Below, piece after piece: positions 26,715-35,660 of a stretch of DNA of 64,000 nt; within the stretch, counting starts at the first letter, position 1; every line of letters starts with the position of its first letter. Under the pieces are notes generated by a model. The model was not told where the DNA came from. It searched no databases and worked only from the letters and a program-made list of their open reading frames with translations. Both the position numbers and the translations under genes were made by a program. Source of the stretch: an uncultured Methanomicrobiales archaeon (lineage in GTDB: Archaea > Halobacteriota > Methanomicrobia > Methanomicrobiales > Methanospirillaceae); the NCBI GenBank assembly GCA_903900025.1, contig CAIULN010000020.1, forward strand, positions 25,304-89,303. Direction: 5' to 3'.

Positions 26715-27164
26715 CTACACATTGCCTTCTTCATGATCCCCAATTACAATTCCCCCGGCCTTCTTGATCAGGAAATATGCGCCGGCAAGCCCGAGTATGA
26801 CCACGCCTATACCAACCAATTCAAATCCAATGAATTCCGGTTTTGGTGCTGATGACGGATCGAGAAGTATTACCTTACGGGAGATGGCGACAATCGCAAG
26901 TAAGATGACGATCTCGAAATGGATGGCATTTTCCTTGAAATACGCCTTGATCGTGTCAAGGAGTTCGACGCCGATCAGGATTAACAAAAAGACACCCAGC
27001 ACATTCGTGAGTTCGTGGTTTTCAAGAAGCATGGGAGGGGAGTTGGTCAGGTTTATCACAAGAAGCCAGCAAAGCTCTACAATCGAAAAACCCAGTACGA
27101 TCATGAGCAGGAGCATCAGTGCTGCATAAACGATTCGTTCGAACTTATTTACAAGTTCCAGCAT
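26715..27164 (-). CDS. PsiE-like membrane protein
   Basis: The 149-residue protein has four predicted membrane spans (about 12-35, 52-68, 83-96 and 111-130), with KAYFKENAIHFEIVILLAIVAISRKVI between spans 2 and 3, the recognisable block of the PsiE (phosphate-starvation-inducible) family. The family's function is unknown. It lies between cobA, six bases upstream, and cbiT, 134 bases downstream, all on the - strand. No PHO-like signal is visible. Confidence 0.75.
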   Translation of the reverse strand: MLELVNKFERIVYAALMLLLMIVLGFSIVELCWLLVINLTNSPPMLLENHELTNVLGVFLLILIGVELLDTIKAYFKENAIHFEIVILLAIVAISRKVILLDPSSAPKPEFIGFELVGIGVVILGLAGAYFLIKKAGGIVIGDHEEGNV

Positions 27165-27170
27165 CGTAGA

Positions 27171-27932
27171 TCATCCCTCATCTACCGGTATTAAATCCGG
27201 CGCATCCGGATTATATAACTTCACCACATCTCCGATGACAATAACGGCAGGTGGGATGACGCCGGCATTTTTTGCTTTTCGTGCGATGGTTGCGAGCGTG
27301 CCGGCAGTCACCCTGCGATCTTTTCGCAACCCCCGCTCGATGATTGCCACCGGTGTCTTTTTGCTCTTGCCGTTTGCGATCAGTGCATCGGCAATTTTTG
27401 GCAGATTGGCCACCCCCATCAGGATCACGATCGTGCCCCGGCTCTGCGCCAAGAGCTTCCAGTCCAGTGCCGGAGCCGGTTTGGCCGGGTCTTCATGCCC
27501 GGTCAGGATTGTCACCTGTGAGGCATACTTCCTGTGAGTGAGCGGAATACCAACCGATGCCGGGACAGCGAGCGCGCTGGAGATTCCCGGTACCATTTCG
27601 ACTTTTATACCGGCTGCCCTCACGGCTTCCAGCTCCTCACCGCCCCTGCCAAACAGGAACGGATCCCCCCCTTTCAGGCGGACAACGATCTTTCCCTGTT
27701 TCGCGTGGTCGACCATCATCTGCTCGATCTCGTCCTGTTCGAGAGTATGTCTGCCGCCAAACTTCCCACAGTCAACCAGCTCTGCATGCGAAGGCAGGGA
27801 GGAAAGGATTTCGTATCCGGGCAGCTGGTCAAACAGTATAACATCTGCACCGTCAATCACTTCCCGGGCCCGCTGTGCAACGAGCCCGATGCCCCCGGGA
27901 CCTGAACCCACAAGATACACTTTACCATTCAT
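27171..27932 (-). CDS. cobA: Uroporphyrinogen-III C-methyltransferase
   Basis: The 253-residue SUMT has VYLVGSGPGGIGLVAQRARE, DVILFDQLPG, VVRLKGGDPFLFGRGGEE, VPGISSALAVPASVGIPLTHR and VILMGVANL, all diagnostic. It converts uroporphyrinogen III to precorrin-2, the branch point for siroheme, cobalamin, F430 and the alternative heme route. It is the short form with no fused HemD or CysG domain. It overlaps hemC by four bases. Confidence 0.95.
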   Translation of the reverse strand: MNGKVYLVGSGPGGIGLVAQRAREVIDGADVILFDQLPGYEILSSLPSHAELVDCGKFGGRHTLEQDEIEQMMVDHAKQGKIVVRLKGGDPFLFGRGGEELEAVRAAGIKVEMVPGISSALAVPASVGIPLTHRKYASQVTILTGHEDPAKPAPALDWKLLAQSRGTIVILMGVANLPKIADALIANGKSKKTPVAIIERGLRKDRRVTAGTLATIARKAKNAGVIPPAVIVIGDVVKLYNPDAPDLIPVDEG

Positions 27933-28813
27933 GGAGTAATCCTCAGCGCCGCATATGCGTCATTGATCAGGTCCTGCGCACGCCCCCGCAGAATCCGCCC
28001 CTGTTCACGTGCCTTTTCGATGCTGTGCACATCGGTCTCGATGCGTTCGGTCCGTCTGCCATCAAGCGAGAGCACTTCGGCGATCAGATGACCCGCCCGG
28101 CAGTAAATGCCCAGCGGTGTGAAGCAGCCTCCACCCAGCTGTTCCATGACCCCCCGTTCAATCGCGACATCTGTCCGGGTCTGCGGGTGGTCAAGGGCTG
28201 ACAGGCTTTCCATGAGCGGGGGGTCAGCCCGGCTCACAACGGCGATGGTACCCTGGTTGGGTGACGGGACAAATATGTCAGGCGGCAGGCGTTCACCAGG
28301 AATCCGGATCCCGAGGCGAATCAACCCTGCCTCGGCAAGGATAATCGCATCGTACTCCCCCGCATTCAGTTTCCTGATCCGGGTATCTATATTCCCCCTC
28401 AAATCTTTGATGGAGATGTCCGGATCGTGCCGGAGCAGTTGTGCGCGCCGTCTTGTGCTGGAGGTACCGATCACGTTCACGGCAGGAAGTGCTGAAGTAT
28501 ACGCAATATAATCAGCGGGCGGGTCCCGTTTCAGGACAGCAGCGGTGAACAGCCCTGACGGTCGCATGGCGGGGATGTCCTTCATGCTGTGCACCGCACA
28601 ATCGATCTCGCCGCCAAGGATCGCATCATCCAGCGCCCGGACAAAAACCCCCTGACCCCCGATCTCATGGAGCGGCACACCATTATTGGTGTCGCCCTGC
28701 GTCGTGATGACGACTTGCTCCACCCCGATCCCCATCGCCGTAAGCTTCCTGCAGACAGTATCAGCCTGTGCAAGTGCCAGCTTACTGCCCCGGGTGCCAA
28801 CTTTTAACGACAT
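27929..28813 (-). CDS. hemC: Hydroxymethylbilane synthase
   Basis: The 294-residue porphobilinogen deaminase has [14 protein letters not shown] at the N-terminus, the HSMKDIPA segment, [12 protein letters not shown] with its substrate-binding arginines, and [10 protein letters not shown] containing the cysteine that carries the dipyrromethane cofactor. It makes hydroxymethylbilane from four porphobilinogens. It overlaps hemL and cobA, confirming the operon. Confidence 0.96.
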   Translation of the reverse strand: MSLKVGTRGSKLALAQADTVCRKLTAMGIGVEQVVITTQGDTNNGVPLHEIGGQGVFVRALDDAILGGEIDCAVHSMKDIPAMRPSGLFTAAVLKRDPPADYIAYTSALPAVNVIGTSSTRRRAQLLRHDPDISIKDLRGNIDTRIRKLNAGEYDAIILAEAGLIRLGIRIPGERLPPDIFVPSPNQGTIAVVSRADPPLMESLSALDHPQTRTDVAIERGVMEQLGGGCFTPLGIYCRAGHLIAEVLSLDGRRTERIETDVHSIEKAREQGRILRGRAQDLINDAYAALRITP

Positions 28814-30045
28814 GAATTGTACGCCGTAATGATTGTTTCAATATCCTGATCGGTGTGTGCCACTGACAGGAAGTTTGTCTCAAACTGCGAGGGGGGGAGA
28901 AAGATGCCCGCCTCCAGCATACGGATCCAGAACCGCTGGAACGAGAGGGTGTCGCATTCCTTCACCTCACAGTAGTTGCGCGGCGGTGTATTCCGGAAGA
29001 AATACTTGAACATCGAACCGAGCCGTACAAATGAGCCCTTGCCTCTATCTGAGAGGTTTTCTTCAATCGTACGCGTTTTTTCCTCAAGCTTATTGTACAC
29101 ATGCCTGTGATCGTGTAGCCAGCGCACCGTGGCAATGCCGGCAGCAAGTGAGAGGGGGTTTCCCGAAAACGTCCCTGCCTGATACACAGGCCCTGCCGGT
29201 GCCACCAGATCCATGATTTCTCTCCTGCCAAGGAACGCACCGATGGGGAGTCCGCCTCCGATAATTTTACCCAGCGTTGTCAGATCCGGCTTCACTCCGT
29301 ACTTCACCTGTGCCCCGCCGATCCCCAGCCGGTAACCGGTGATCACTTCATCAAAGATAAGCAGCACATCGTACGATTGGGTGATCGAACGGATTTCCTG
29401 CAGATAGTTTTTTTCCGGGAGGACGGGGCCGATATTGCCGAGCACCGGCTCGATAATCATAGCGGCAACATCGGAATTTTTTGAGAGCAGGGATTCGAGC
29501 ACCTCCGGGTCATTATATGGGATCTGCCGCGTATGCGCAACTACATCCGCAAGCACCCCGGCGGAATCCGGAATGCCAAGTGTCGTTGCACCGGAGCCGG
29601 CTTTTACGAGAACCGCATCATGGGCACCGTGAAACCCCCCCTCGATCTTTACGATATCCCTCTTTTGAGTGAACCCCCGGGCGAGCCGGATCGCCGCCAT
29701 TGTTGATTCCGAACCGCTTGAAACGAACCGGACCATGCCCATGCCTGGATGGTCAGCAGTGATTATGTTGGCAAATTCGGGTTCAATGGGAACCGGGGTC
29801 CCGTAGAGCCATCCGCTCTCGAGTTGTGCCTTAATTGCCTTTTTTATTGCCGGGTGGGTGTGACCGAGGATAAGAGGCCCATATGCCAGGCAGCAGTCAA
29901 TCAGATCATATCCATCAACAGTAAAAAGGTGCGAACCGTTTGCATATGAGGTGTAAAAAGGGTAGGGTTCAATTGCACGAACCGGGCTGCTGACACCCCC
30001 GGGCATCAGCTGCCGCGCGTTCGCAAACAGCTCACTGCTTTTCAT
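28804..30045 (-). CDS. hemL: Glutamate-1-semialdehyde 2,1-aminomutase
   Basis: The 413-residue PLP enzyme shows [44 protein letters not shown] and the lysine-bearing [19 protein letters not shown]. It produces 5-aminolevulinate from glutamate semialdehyde in the C5 pathway. I chose ATG 30045, which has GAGGTGG five bases upstream; it starts within the last codons of hemB (14-base overlap). Confidence 0.96.
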   Translation of the reverse strand: MKSSELFANARQLMPGGVSSPVRAIEPYPFYTSYANGSHLFTVDGYDLIDCCLAYGPLILGHTHPAIKKAIKAQLESGWLYGTPVPIEPEFANIITADHPGMGMVRFVSSGSESTMAAIRLARGFTQKRDIVKIEGGFHGAHDAVLVKAGSGATTLGIPDSAGVLADVVAHTRQIPYNDPEVLESLLSKNSDVAAMIIEPVLGNIGPVLPEKNYLQEIRSITQSYDVLLIFDEVITGYRLGIGGAQVKYGVKPDLTTLGKIIGGGLPIGAFLGRREIMDLVAPAGPVYQAGTFSGNPLSLAAGIATVRWLHDHRHVYNKLEEKTRTIEENLSDRGKGSFVRLGSMFKYFFRNTPPRNYCEVKECDTLSFQRFWIRMLEAGIFLPPSQFETNFLSVAHTDQDIETIITAYNSCR

Positions 30046-31015
30046 CCATCCACCTCGCAACGTCCGGTGCGAAATAGGAGATGATCAGGTCGGCACCTGC
30101 CCGTTTGATTGAGATGAGGCTCTCTGTCACCGCTTCCCTCTCTTTAATCCAGCCCCGCTGCGCCGCGGCCTTGATCATCGCGTATTCTCCGCTGACCTGG
30201 TACCCGGCTACCGGCAGCCCGAGTGTTGCGATCTCTGCGAGGATGTCAAGGTAAAACCCCGCCGGTTTGACCATCAGGATATCGGCACCTTCCCCGGCAT
30301 CGAGCTGGGACTCTAAAAAAGCCTCTCTTGCATTTGCCGGATTTATCTGGTAGGTTGAACGGTCACCAAAAGCGTACCCGGATTCCGCTGCTTCGCGGAA
30401 AGGACCATAGAAAGCGGAGTCAAACTTGGTTGAGTACGACATAATCAGCACCTCTTCAAGCCCCTCATCATCGAGCACAGACCGGATTGAACCGACCATT
30501 CCGTCAAGCATGCATGAGGGGGCAACGACATCAGCTCCCGCGAGTGCATGGCTGACTGCTATACGATTCATCAGCTCAAGAGAGGGATCATTCAGCAGAT
30601 CAGTACCGTAGCGCGTCTTTCCCACGATACCGCAGTGCCCGTGATCGGTATATTCGCAGGCACAGACATCGGTGATAACCGCCATCTCGGGAACGACGCT
30701 TTTAATCGTACGCACAGCTCCCTGCACAACCCCATTGGTTTCAAAGGCTCCGGACGCAGAAGCATCCTTTTTCCTCGGGATGCCCAACAGGAGAACAGCC
30801 CGAAGACCGCAATCCCAGAGATCCTCTGCAAGTGTCCCTATTTGGTTAAGAGGATACCGCACCTGCCCGGGCATCGATGCAATTGCCCGTGTTCTCGAAA
30901 GGTTTTCGTCAACAAAAAGTGGGACAACCAAATCGGTCTTTGCAAGCTGGATCTGTTGCAGCATTGGTCGGATCGTGCGTGACCTTGACCTTCTCATCCG
31001 GCGCGCGGGAAACAC
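30032..31015 (-). CDS. hemB: Porphobilinogen synthase
   Basis: The 327-residue enzyme has [15 protein letters not shown] with the cysteines that bind catalytic zinc, and the two active lysines in [15 protein letters not shown] and [12 protein letters not shown]. It condenses two 5-aminolevulinates. The N-terminal [13 protein letters not shown] motif fits the usual RxRRxR start of HemB. It leads the hemB-hemL-hemC-cobA transcript. Confidence 0.96.
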   Translation of the reverse strand: MFPARRMRRSRSRTIRPMLQQIQLAKTDLVVPLFVDENLSRTRAIASMPGQVRYPLNQIGTLAEDLWDCGLRAVLLLGIPRKKDASASGAFETNGVVQGAVRTIKSVVPEMAVITDVCACEYTDHGHCGIVGKTRYGTDLLNDPSLELMNRIAVSHALAGADVVAPSCMLDGMVGSIRSVLDDEGLEEVLIMSYSTKFDSAFYGPFREAAESGYAFGDRSTYQINPANAREAFLESQLDAGEGADILMVKPAGFYLDILAEIATLGLPVAGYQVSGEYAMIKAAAQRGWIKEREAVTESLISIKRAGADLIISYFAPDVARWMDEKQ

Positions 31016-31068
31016 ACTCAGTCACCAGCCCAAAAAGAATTCATTCTGTTAGCATTTGAGGAGCAATG

Positions 31069-31818
31069 CTATTTATTGTTTACAATGTGTGACGGGATTT
31101 TTTCGTCGGAACAGGCGTTTTTGAGCTGATATGCCAGCTGCAGTGCACCGGTGATCAAATTGGAGAGGTCTTCCTGCGTGTAGGGGTTCTGATCAATAAG
31201 TCCCCAGTCCTTGGTCGTGTCCTCATCGTTCTCCCCCACCCAAGACGCAATTGCATCCTCGGGAATATGGAACCCGAGCCATGACAAGAAATTGAGAAGG
31301 TTGCCGGCGACGTGCTGGACACCATCCACATGTCCGATGATAATCAGCCCCGCGACCTTGTTCTTGATCATCTCTACACCGTACCATGCGTACTGGTTCT
31401 CGATGGCATTCATCCGCTCCACAAACTTCTGCACCAGCGCCGAGTGGTTGTTCCAGCGGATGGGAGTGGCTAGGATCAGGATGTCGCTTTCGAGGATCGC
31501 ATCGTAGACGACCTGCATCTGGTCATCATCATATTTCAGGGAACTCTGACAGGGATAGGTACAGTATGCAGGATTTTCCGAGTAGTTACCCTCACAGTCA
31601 TGAATGATGAGATCTTTTAACCGGATGAAGTCCGTCCTGCACCCGAATTCCCTGTATTTATCAAGCGCACGCAGGAGAAGCCGTTCCGATTTGCTCATGC
31701 CAGGCTGCTGCCGGCTCGAACCCGAAATCCCGACGACTTTTATGGTTTTGCATTGCTCTTTTGAAAGTGGTAGAATAACATGTATTCCAAATTTCCTTCC
31801 GATCATTGGTGCAGGCAT
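31069..31818 (-). CDS. Flavodoxin-fold NAD(P)H-dependent FMN reductase-like protein
   Basis: The 249-residue protein has the flavodoxin-like VVGISGSSRQQPG FMN loop, ILATPIRWNNHSALVQKFVERM and AGLIIIGHVDGVQHVAGNLLNFL. Cysteines in HDCEGNYSENPAYCTYPCQ occupy the place where iron-sulfur flavoproteins bind a cluster, but the spacing is not the compact one of Isf. The role is unknown; redox chemistry is likely. The N-terminal 25 residues precede family homology, so the start may be later. Divergent from the DUF2769 gene. Confidence 0.75.
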   Translation of the reverse strand: MPAPMIGRKFGIHVILPLSKEQCKTIKVVGISGSSRQQPGMSKSERLLLRALDKYREFGCRTDFIRLKDLIIHDCEGNYSENPAYCTYPCQSSLKYDDDQMQVVYDAILESDILILATPIRWNNHSALVQKFVERMNAIENQYAWYGVEMIKNKVAGLIIIGHVDGVQHVAGNLLNFLSWLGFHIPEDAIASWVGENDEDTTKDWGLIDQNPYTQEDLSNLITGALQLAYQLKNACSDEKIPSHIVNNK

Positions 31819-31876
31819 GCATTAAAATATGCCTTATTTTGGATTATGTACTTATTCCAGAACAAAGGGTGGAAGC

Positions 31877-32188
31877 ATGGATACGTTTGAAGAATTCAGT
31901 CAGAAACTGGCATCGATGGAAGCAAAGGGACGGGGCAGAATGATCGCTGAGCAAAAAGATCACTGTGTATGCAGCGGCTGCCCGACCTATAATGAGTGTA
32001 TGCGTGAGAAAAGCGAACTGTGCTATTGCATCCTTGGTCGCAGCCCAACATGCGCATTTGAAAAGAAAGGGTGTATATGCCCGATATGCCCGCTGAAAAT
32101 GACACTGGGGCTTTCCAGATCCTATTATTGTATTAAAGGTTCAGAACAAGAGCAAAGAGTGCACACCCACTTAAAAAAAGATACCTGA
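31877..32188 (+). CDS. Cysteine-rich DUF2769-type protein
   Basis: The 103-residue protein has eleven cysteines in an ordered array: CVCSGCPTYNEC, then LCYCILGRSPTC and KKGCICPICPL. This spacing is that of the DUF2769 family common in methanogens, likely binding zinc or an iron-sulfur cluster. I chose ATG 31877, preceded by GGGTGGAAG; the frame runs back to 31829 without similarity. Function is unknown. It is divergent from a flavoprotein, a pairing that could be a redox couple. Confidence 0.75.
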   Translation: MDTFEEFSQKLASMEAKGRGRMIAEQKDHCVCSGCPTYNECMREKSELCYCILGRSPTCAFEKKGCICPICPLKMTLGLSRSYYCIKGSEQEQRVHTHLKKDT

Positions 32189-32249
32189 CCTCTGAGGCGG
32201 CGGATCACATTTCTGCAGGCATATAACGGATTATGGAGGCACTAGGCAT

Positions 32250-33539
32250 TCATGCTTTTTTATTTCTCACGGAACTGTCGCAGGGTAACCGTTCACCCTG
32301 CGTGATCGCCTTTAGGAGTGCCTCTGCCGCTCTCAGGTCCCCCGCTTCGGCACTAGCGCGTATGGCAAACGTGGCATCAGTCAGTAGTTTTTTTGAAAGC
32401 ACATGGGTAAGGTCATCGATGACCTCGGCAGTCTTTTCATCGGCGCTTCCCAGCCGTGCAACCGCTTTATCCCGTTCCCGGGTCCGGACCGCCTTTGCCC
32501 ACGTATGCAGCGCCGCAAGGATATCATCCGCGGTTTTACGGTTCAGCTGACGGATGAAGACAACAAGTTCTTCTTCTATGAACTGCCGAGCCCGTTCAGC
32601 TTCTGCTTTCCGGTTGGTCATCGTCTGCTCATTGATTATGCGCAGGTTGTCAATGTTAAAAAGCCGCACGCCGTCAATTTTTTCTGCCCCCTCTTCGACA
32701 TCACGGGGCTGGGCGATATCGATGATGATGAGATGGCGCGGGTGCCCTTCCAGCGGCCAGCAGCGTGCCTTCATTGCTTCTTTTAATTCGTTGCAATGGA
32801 TAATCGGGTGGGGCGCGGAGGTGCAGGAGATGACGACATCTGAAAGCGTGATATAATGGTACAATTCAGAAAGCCGTACTGCCTTGCCGCCAATCTTTTC
32901 GGCAAGCACTTTTGCCCTTAAAAATGTACGGTTCGCCACGTATATTGCAGTCAGGTTTTTTGCCGCCAGCGCCTGTGCAACAAGGAGCCCCATTTCGCCA
33001 CTGCCAATCACGAGGATATGTCTGCCTTCAAGACTTCCAAGCTGCGACTCGGCAAGGAGCACCGCTGCCGATCCGACTGACACCGCCCCGCGGTTGATCT
33101 CGGTGCGCTTCCGGACTTCGATTCCCACATGCACTGCTTTATTGATACAGAGTTCAAGAAAACTGCTGCACGTCTTTGCCACCTGAGCGTCCGCAACCGA
33201 TTTTTTTAGCTGCCCGATAATCTGGTCCTCGCCAACAATCATCGAGTCCACCCCTGACGCAAGCAACAGGAGGTGGCGAAGTGCTTCGATACCTTCCTTG
33301 ACAAAAAACCCGTACCGGTCCTGTTCTTCGAGAAAATCAGAGAGCGCGGCTGCATCGCCCTGCACAATCACTTCCACCCGGTTGCAGGTCTGGAGGAGCA
33401 CCACACCCTTGAACCGCTCCGCGGCACGTGAGAGGAAACTGCCCTCATCGGGAAACCGGAACACCTCGAGTGCAGTTGCATTGGCCGTATGGTGGGTGAT
33501 GCCGGCGATTGCGATCTGAACCGAGCCCGTCTCACTCAT
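32250..33539 (-). CDS. hemA: Glutamyl-tRNA reductase
   Basis: The 429-residue protein has the catalytic cysteine in LLQTCNRVEV, GEDQIIGQLKKS, and the NADPH-binding ILVIGSGEMGLLVAQAL, with VANRTFLRAKVLAEKIGG. It reduces glutamyl-tRNA to glutamate semialdehyde, the substrate of HemL. It overlaps the precorrin-2 dehydrogenase gene by 8 bases. hemA is therefore cotranscribed with the siroheme-branch gene and separated from hemB by two unrelated genes. Confidence 0.95.
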   Translation of the reverse strand: MSETGSVQIAIAGITHHTANATALEVFRFPDEGSFLSRAAERFKGVVLLQTCNRVEVIVQGDAAALSDFLEEQDRYGFFVKEGIEALRHLLLLASGVDSMIVGEDQIIGQLKKSVADAQVAKTCSSFLELCINKAVHVGIEVRKRTEINRGAVSVGSAAVLLAESQLGSLEGRHILVIGSGEMGLLVAQALAAKNLTAIYVANRTFLRAKVLAEKIGGKAVRLSELYHYITLSDVVISCTSAPHPIIHCNELKEAMKARCWPLEGHPRHLIIIDIAQPRDVEEGAEKIDGVRLFNIDNLRIINEQTMTNRKAEAERARQFIEEELVVFIRQLNRKTADDILAALHTWAKAVRTRERDKAVARLGSADEKTAEVIDDLTHVLSKKLLTDATFAIRASAEAGDLRAAEALLKAITQGERLPCDSSVRNKKA

Positions 33540-34158
33540 GCAGATACCTCCGTTTCACGATCCCTTCCGCCTCCTTTCGTGAACGTGAAAGTGCTTCCCA
33601 GACACCCGGATCATGCAACACTTCCCAAAGTATTTGCCTGCGCTTCTTTTGCGATGGTTCGACAGATTTCAGTTGTTGCCGCAGGCGTTCCTGCAGGGCA
33701 ATCATCTTATCCATGCCTGAGAACTTTGTCCCAAGGTGTTCTCTGATAAACCGGGATACAGCAGGGCTTTTCCCACCTGTGCTCACAGCGATCGTGTAAT
33801 ACTTCCCGCATAGAATTGACGGAATGATGAGGTCCCCCCGTTCACCGTCAGCGTTATTGAACAATATCCCCAAGCGCTGGCAGATTATTCCAATCCGGTT
33901 ATTCTGTTTACGATCAGAGAGCGCGGCAATCCCAATGAATGACTCCTGTAATAGATCCTCGAGATCCGTGTCGGATGCACGTGCCACGTCCATTTCCGTC
34001 CGTTTAACGGGGAGTGCGGTTACCCTTTTTGAGAAGGACCGGCTGACCACCCGTACGTCTGCTTTGTGTGCAAAATATGCTGCTTTGCGGGCAGCAACCA
34101 CCCCTCCTCCAAAGATCACAATGCGTTTTGTATTCAGATCAACAAAGAGAGGAATCAT
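33532..34158 (-). CDS. Precorrin-2 dehydrogenase / sirohydrochlorin ferrochelatase-like
   Basis: The 208-residue protein resembles SirC/Met8 and the N-terminal domain of CysG: IPLFVDLNTKRIVIFGGGVVAARKA (Rossmann NAD site), then VRVVSRSFSKRV, and YYTIAVSTGGKSPAVSRFIREHL. It oxidises precorrin-2 to sirohydrochlorin; some members also insert metal. Its position before hemA is a known archaeal arrangement. The start at 34158 coincides with the beginning of homology. Confidence 0.9.
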   Translation of the reverse strand: MIPLFVDLNTKRIVIFGGGVVAARKAAYFAHKADVRVVSRSFSKRVTALPVKRTEMDVARASDTDLEDLLQESFIGIAALSDRKQNNRIGIICQRLGILFNNADGERGDLIIPSILCGKYYTIAVSTGGKSPAVSRFIREHLGTKFSGMDKMIALQERLRQQLKSVEPSQKKRRQILWEVLHDPGVWEALSRSRKEAEGIVKRRYLHE

Positions 34159-34309
34159 CTGTTCTTAGATTCGCAATTGCGTTACATTAAGGTGTTGGAT
34201 TATCCACCTGAGATAAGCAATCAAAAAAACCATCACCCTGATCCGGAGAAATTAAGTCATCTATTTCCCCTTTTAGTTCAGACAATTCGCTCATTGTTTT
34301 CGGATTACG

Positions 34310-34322
34310 ATATACTTTTATT
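34310..34322 (+). promoter_or_regulatory. TATA-like element before tRNA-Gly
   Basis: ATATACTTTTATT at 34310-34322 is an A/T-rich box about 45 bases upstream of the tRNA, in otherwise moderate G+C sequence. It fits a box A with start of transcription roughly 20 bases ahead of the mature tRNA. Inference from position only. Confidence 0.35.
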
Positions 34323-34360
34323 CTTTGAATGCCCACCATTGGAAACGCGAAGCAAACCGT

Positions 34361-34432
34361 GCGCCGATAGTGTAGTGGTTATCACTAGGCGTTGCCAACG
34401 CCTAGACCCGGGTTCGAGTCCCGGTCGGCGCA
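34361..34432 (+). tRNA. tRNA-Gly(GCC)
   Basis: GCGCCGA (34361-34367) pairs with TCGGCGC (34425-34431), and A34432 is the discriminator. The anticodon stem AGGCG/CGCCT encloses loop TTGCCAA with anticodon GCC at 34394-34396. The T arm ACCCGGGTTCGAGTCCCGGT contains the standard TTCGAGT loop. CCA is not encoded. Confidence 0.97.
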
Positions 34433-34527
34433 TTGTAAAAATTTTTCCTTTTTTTGAGAGTGTCCTCAAAAAAAAGGATGTACATTGTAAAATTCAGGAA
34501 ATTTAAAAAAAAGAAGGACAGATTTTT

Positions 34528-34608
34528 TCACTTCTTCTTTGCTGCCTTCTTTGCGGCTGGTTTCTTGGCTGCGGCCTTCTTTGCCGCAGGTTTCTTTGCT
34601 GCTGCCAT
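34528..34608 (-). CDS. 26-residue Lys/Ala/Pro-rich basic peptide
   Basis: A 26-codon frame, start at 34606-34608, stop TGA at 34528-34530. The peptide is MAAAKKPAAKKAAAKK then PAAKKAAKKK: only Met, Ala, Lys and Pro, with 11 Lys. It repeats the AAKK/PAAKK unit seen in histone H1-like tails and bacterial AlgP/Hc1-type proteins. GGAGGTGG lies 6 bases before the ATG, one of the strongest ribosome sites in the window, so it is very probably translated. A nucleic-acid-compacting role is an inference from charge. The same bases read on the + strand give an uninteresting Phe/Ala repeat. Confidence 0.75.
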   Translation of the reverse strand: MAAAKKPAAKKAAAKKPAAKKAAKKK

Positions 34609-34815
34609 TACGAATCCACCTCCTGCCACATTTCGTTATTTAACTGATTAATTTAATTATTTAAAATATTTGTGGTAAATTTATCGTATGAGTGCAATTC
34701 CGGTTCGTTTTATTGATACATTTCCCTGATTTTCCCCATTTAAAAAAGAGGTGAGTCCGGTCTACCGGGTCATAATGATAAATAATTTATGTTGTATCCA
34801 CAAACGAAAGAGTAT

Positions 34816-35151
34816 ATGAAAAAGCCTTTTATTATCGGCGTTGCCGGAGGGATTTTTGGGCTGGTTGCAGCATTCTATATCATTGTTACCGCAACAACAA
34901 ATGAATTTACGCTATCAGGAGTTCAGGCTGCACTCTTTTCGAGTATGGGGCTGATGGGAGCCGCAATTTCATCAGGCGAAACGAAGTTTGCGGGCTGGAT
35001 GCTGATATCCTCATCAGTCTGGATTCTTATCACCGCTCCCCTTGCCGGCACACTCTCCGTCATATATCTCTATGCCCCGTCCATTATCTGCCTTGGTGCT
35101 GCTGGTGTCATTGCCCTTCTTGAACGGGAACCGGAAAATCAAACCCTTTGA
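34816..35151 (+). CDS. Small polytopic membrane protein
   Basis: A 111-residue protein with about four hydrophobic spans covering most of its length (MKKPFIIGVAGGIFG to LGAAGVIALLE) and a short acidic tail. No catalytic motif is seen. ATG 34816 gives a Lys-Lys start typical of inside-positive membrane proteins; ATG 34789 would add nine residues. It may belong to the DUF4064-like group, but I am not certain. Confidence 0.6.
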   Translation: MKKPFIIGVAGGIFGLVAAFYIIVTATTNEFTLSGVQAALFSSMGLMGAAISSGETKFAGWMLISSSVWILITAPLAGTLSVIYLYAPSIICLGAAGVIALLEREPENQTL

Positions 35152-35273
35152 TGCATACTATTTGAAACAACAGCATTTTTTTTATTCAATTTATGGTGGA
35201 TTCTGCAGGGAGAACTGCTTAAAACATGCAATCCCCGGCGTTTTTTATCCTCCCAATGCATATGAATGAAGCA

Positions 35274-35660
35274 ATGGGTCCATCCTATCTTGGCAGGATC
35301 TTGCTGCACTGGTGTGAAAAGTGCCATGTCCCTGTTCTTGCAGAACGGTGCAATTGTGGTACTGCCACCAGAGCAGTGCCAGTGACACCCTCGGGGGATG
35401 CCAGACGCGCATTCAAGGAAGATATTGAATCCATCAATACAATCTACATGAATCATTTTGGTGCCCCGCTCATTCCTTCGGGGCATATTGCTCTCCTGAA
35501 CAAAATTCCAGGTAGAGATCGGATGGAAGAGGTTGTTGTAGGGGTAGGGATTTCAGGTTCGATCCGGTATATCCCAGAAGAGCAAAGGTGGGAACCCTAC
35601 CCACGCCCGGAAGCGATTGCGCAGCTCACCCCAAAAAAAACGCTTTGTGATGGTCGATAA
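35274..35660 (+). CDS. PAPS-reductase-family protein, N-terminal part (frameshifted)
   Basis: This frame encodes a zinc-ribbon start (LLHWCEKCHVPVL with ERCNCG) and about 100 further residues, then stops shortly after an A8 run at 35633-35640. Shifting by one base inside the run (A7 instead of A8) fuses it to the next frame as TPKKRFVMVDKG, which restores a single long protein of the archaeal zinc-ribbon/PUA/PAPS-reductase layout. So this is the first part of one gene interrupted by a frameshift, a sequencing error, or a slippage site. ATG 35274 is used because homology begins at MGPSYLGRILLHW; 35256 is also possible. Confidence 0.75.
   Translation: MGPSYLGRILLHWCEKCHVPVLAERCNCGTATRAVPVTPSGDARRAFKEDIESINTIYMNHFGAPLIPSGHIALLNKIPGRDRMEEVVVGVGISGSIRYIPEEQRWEPYPRPEAIAQLTPKKTLCDGR

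Noticed and set aside
34454..34651. 65-residue + strand frame rich in Phe/Ala repeats.
   Set aside because: It is the antisense shadow of the Lys/Ala peptide at 34528-34608, which has the strong ribosome site.
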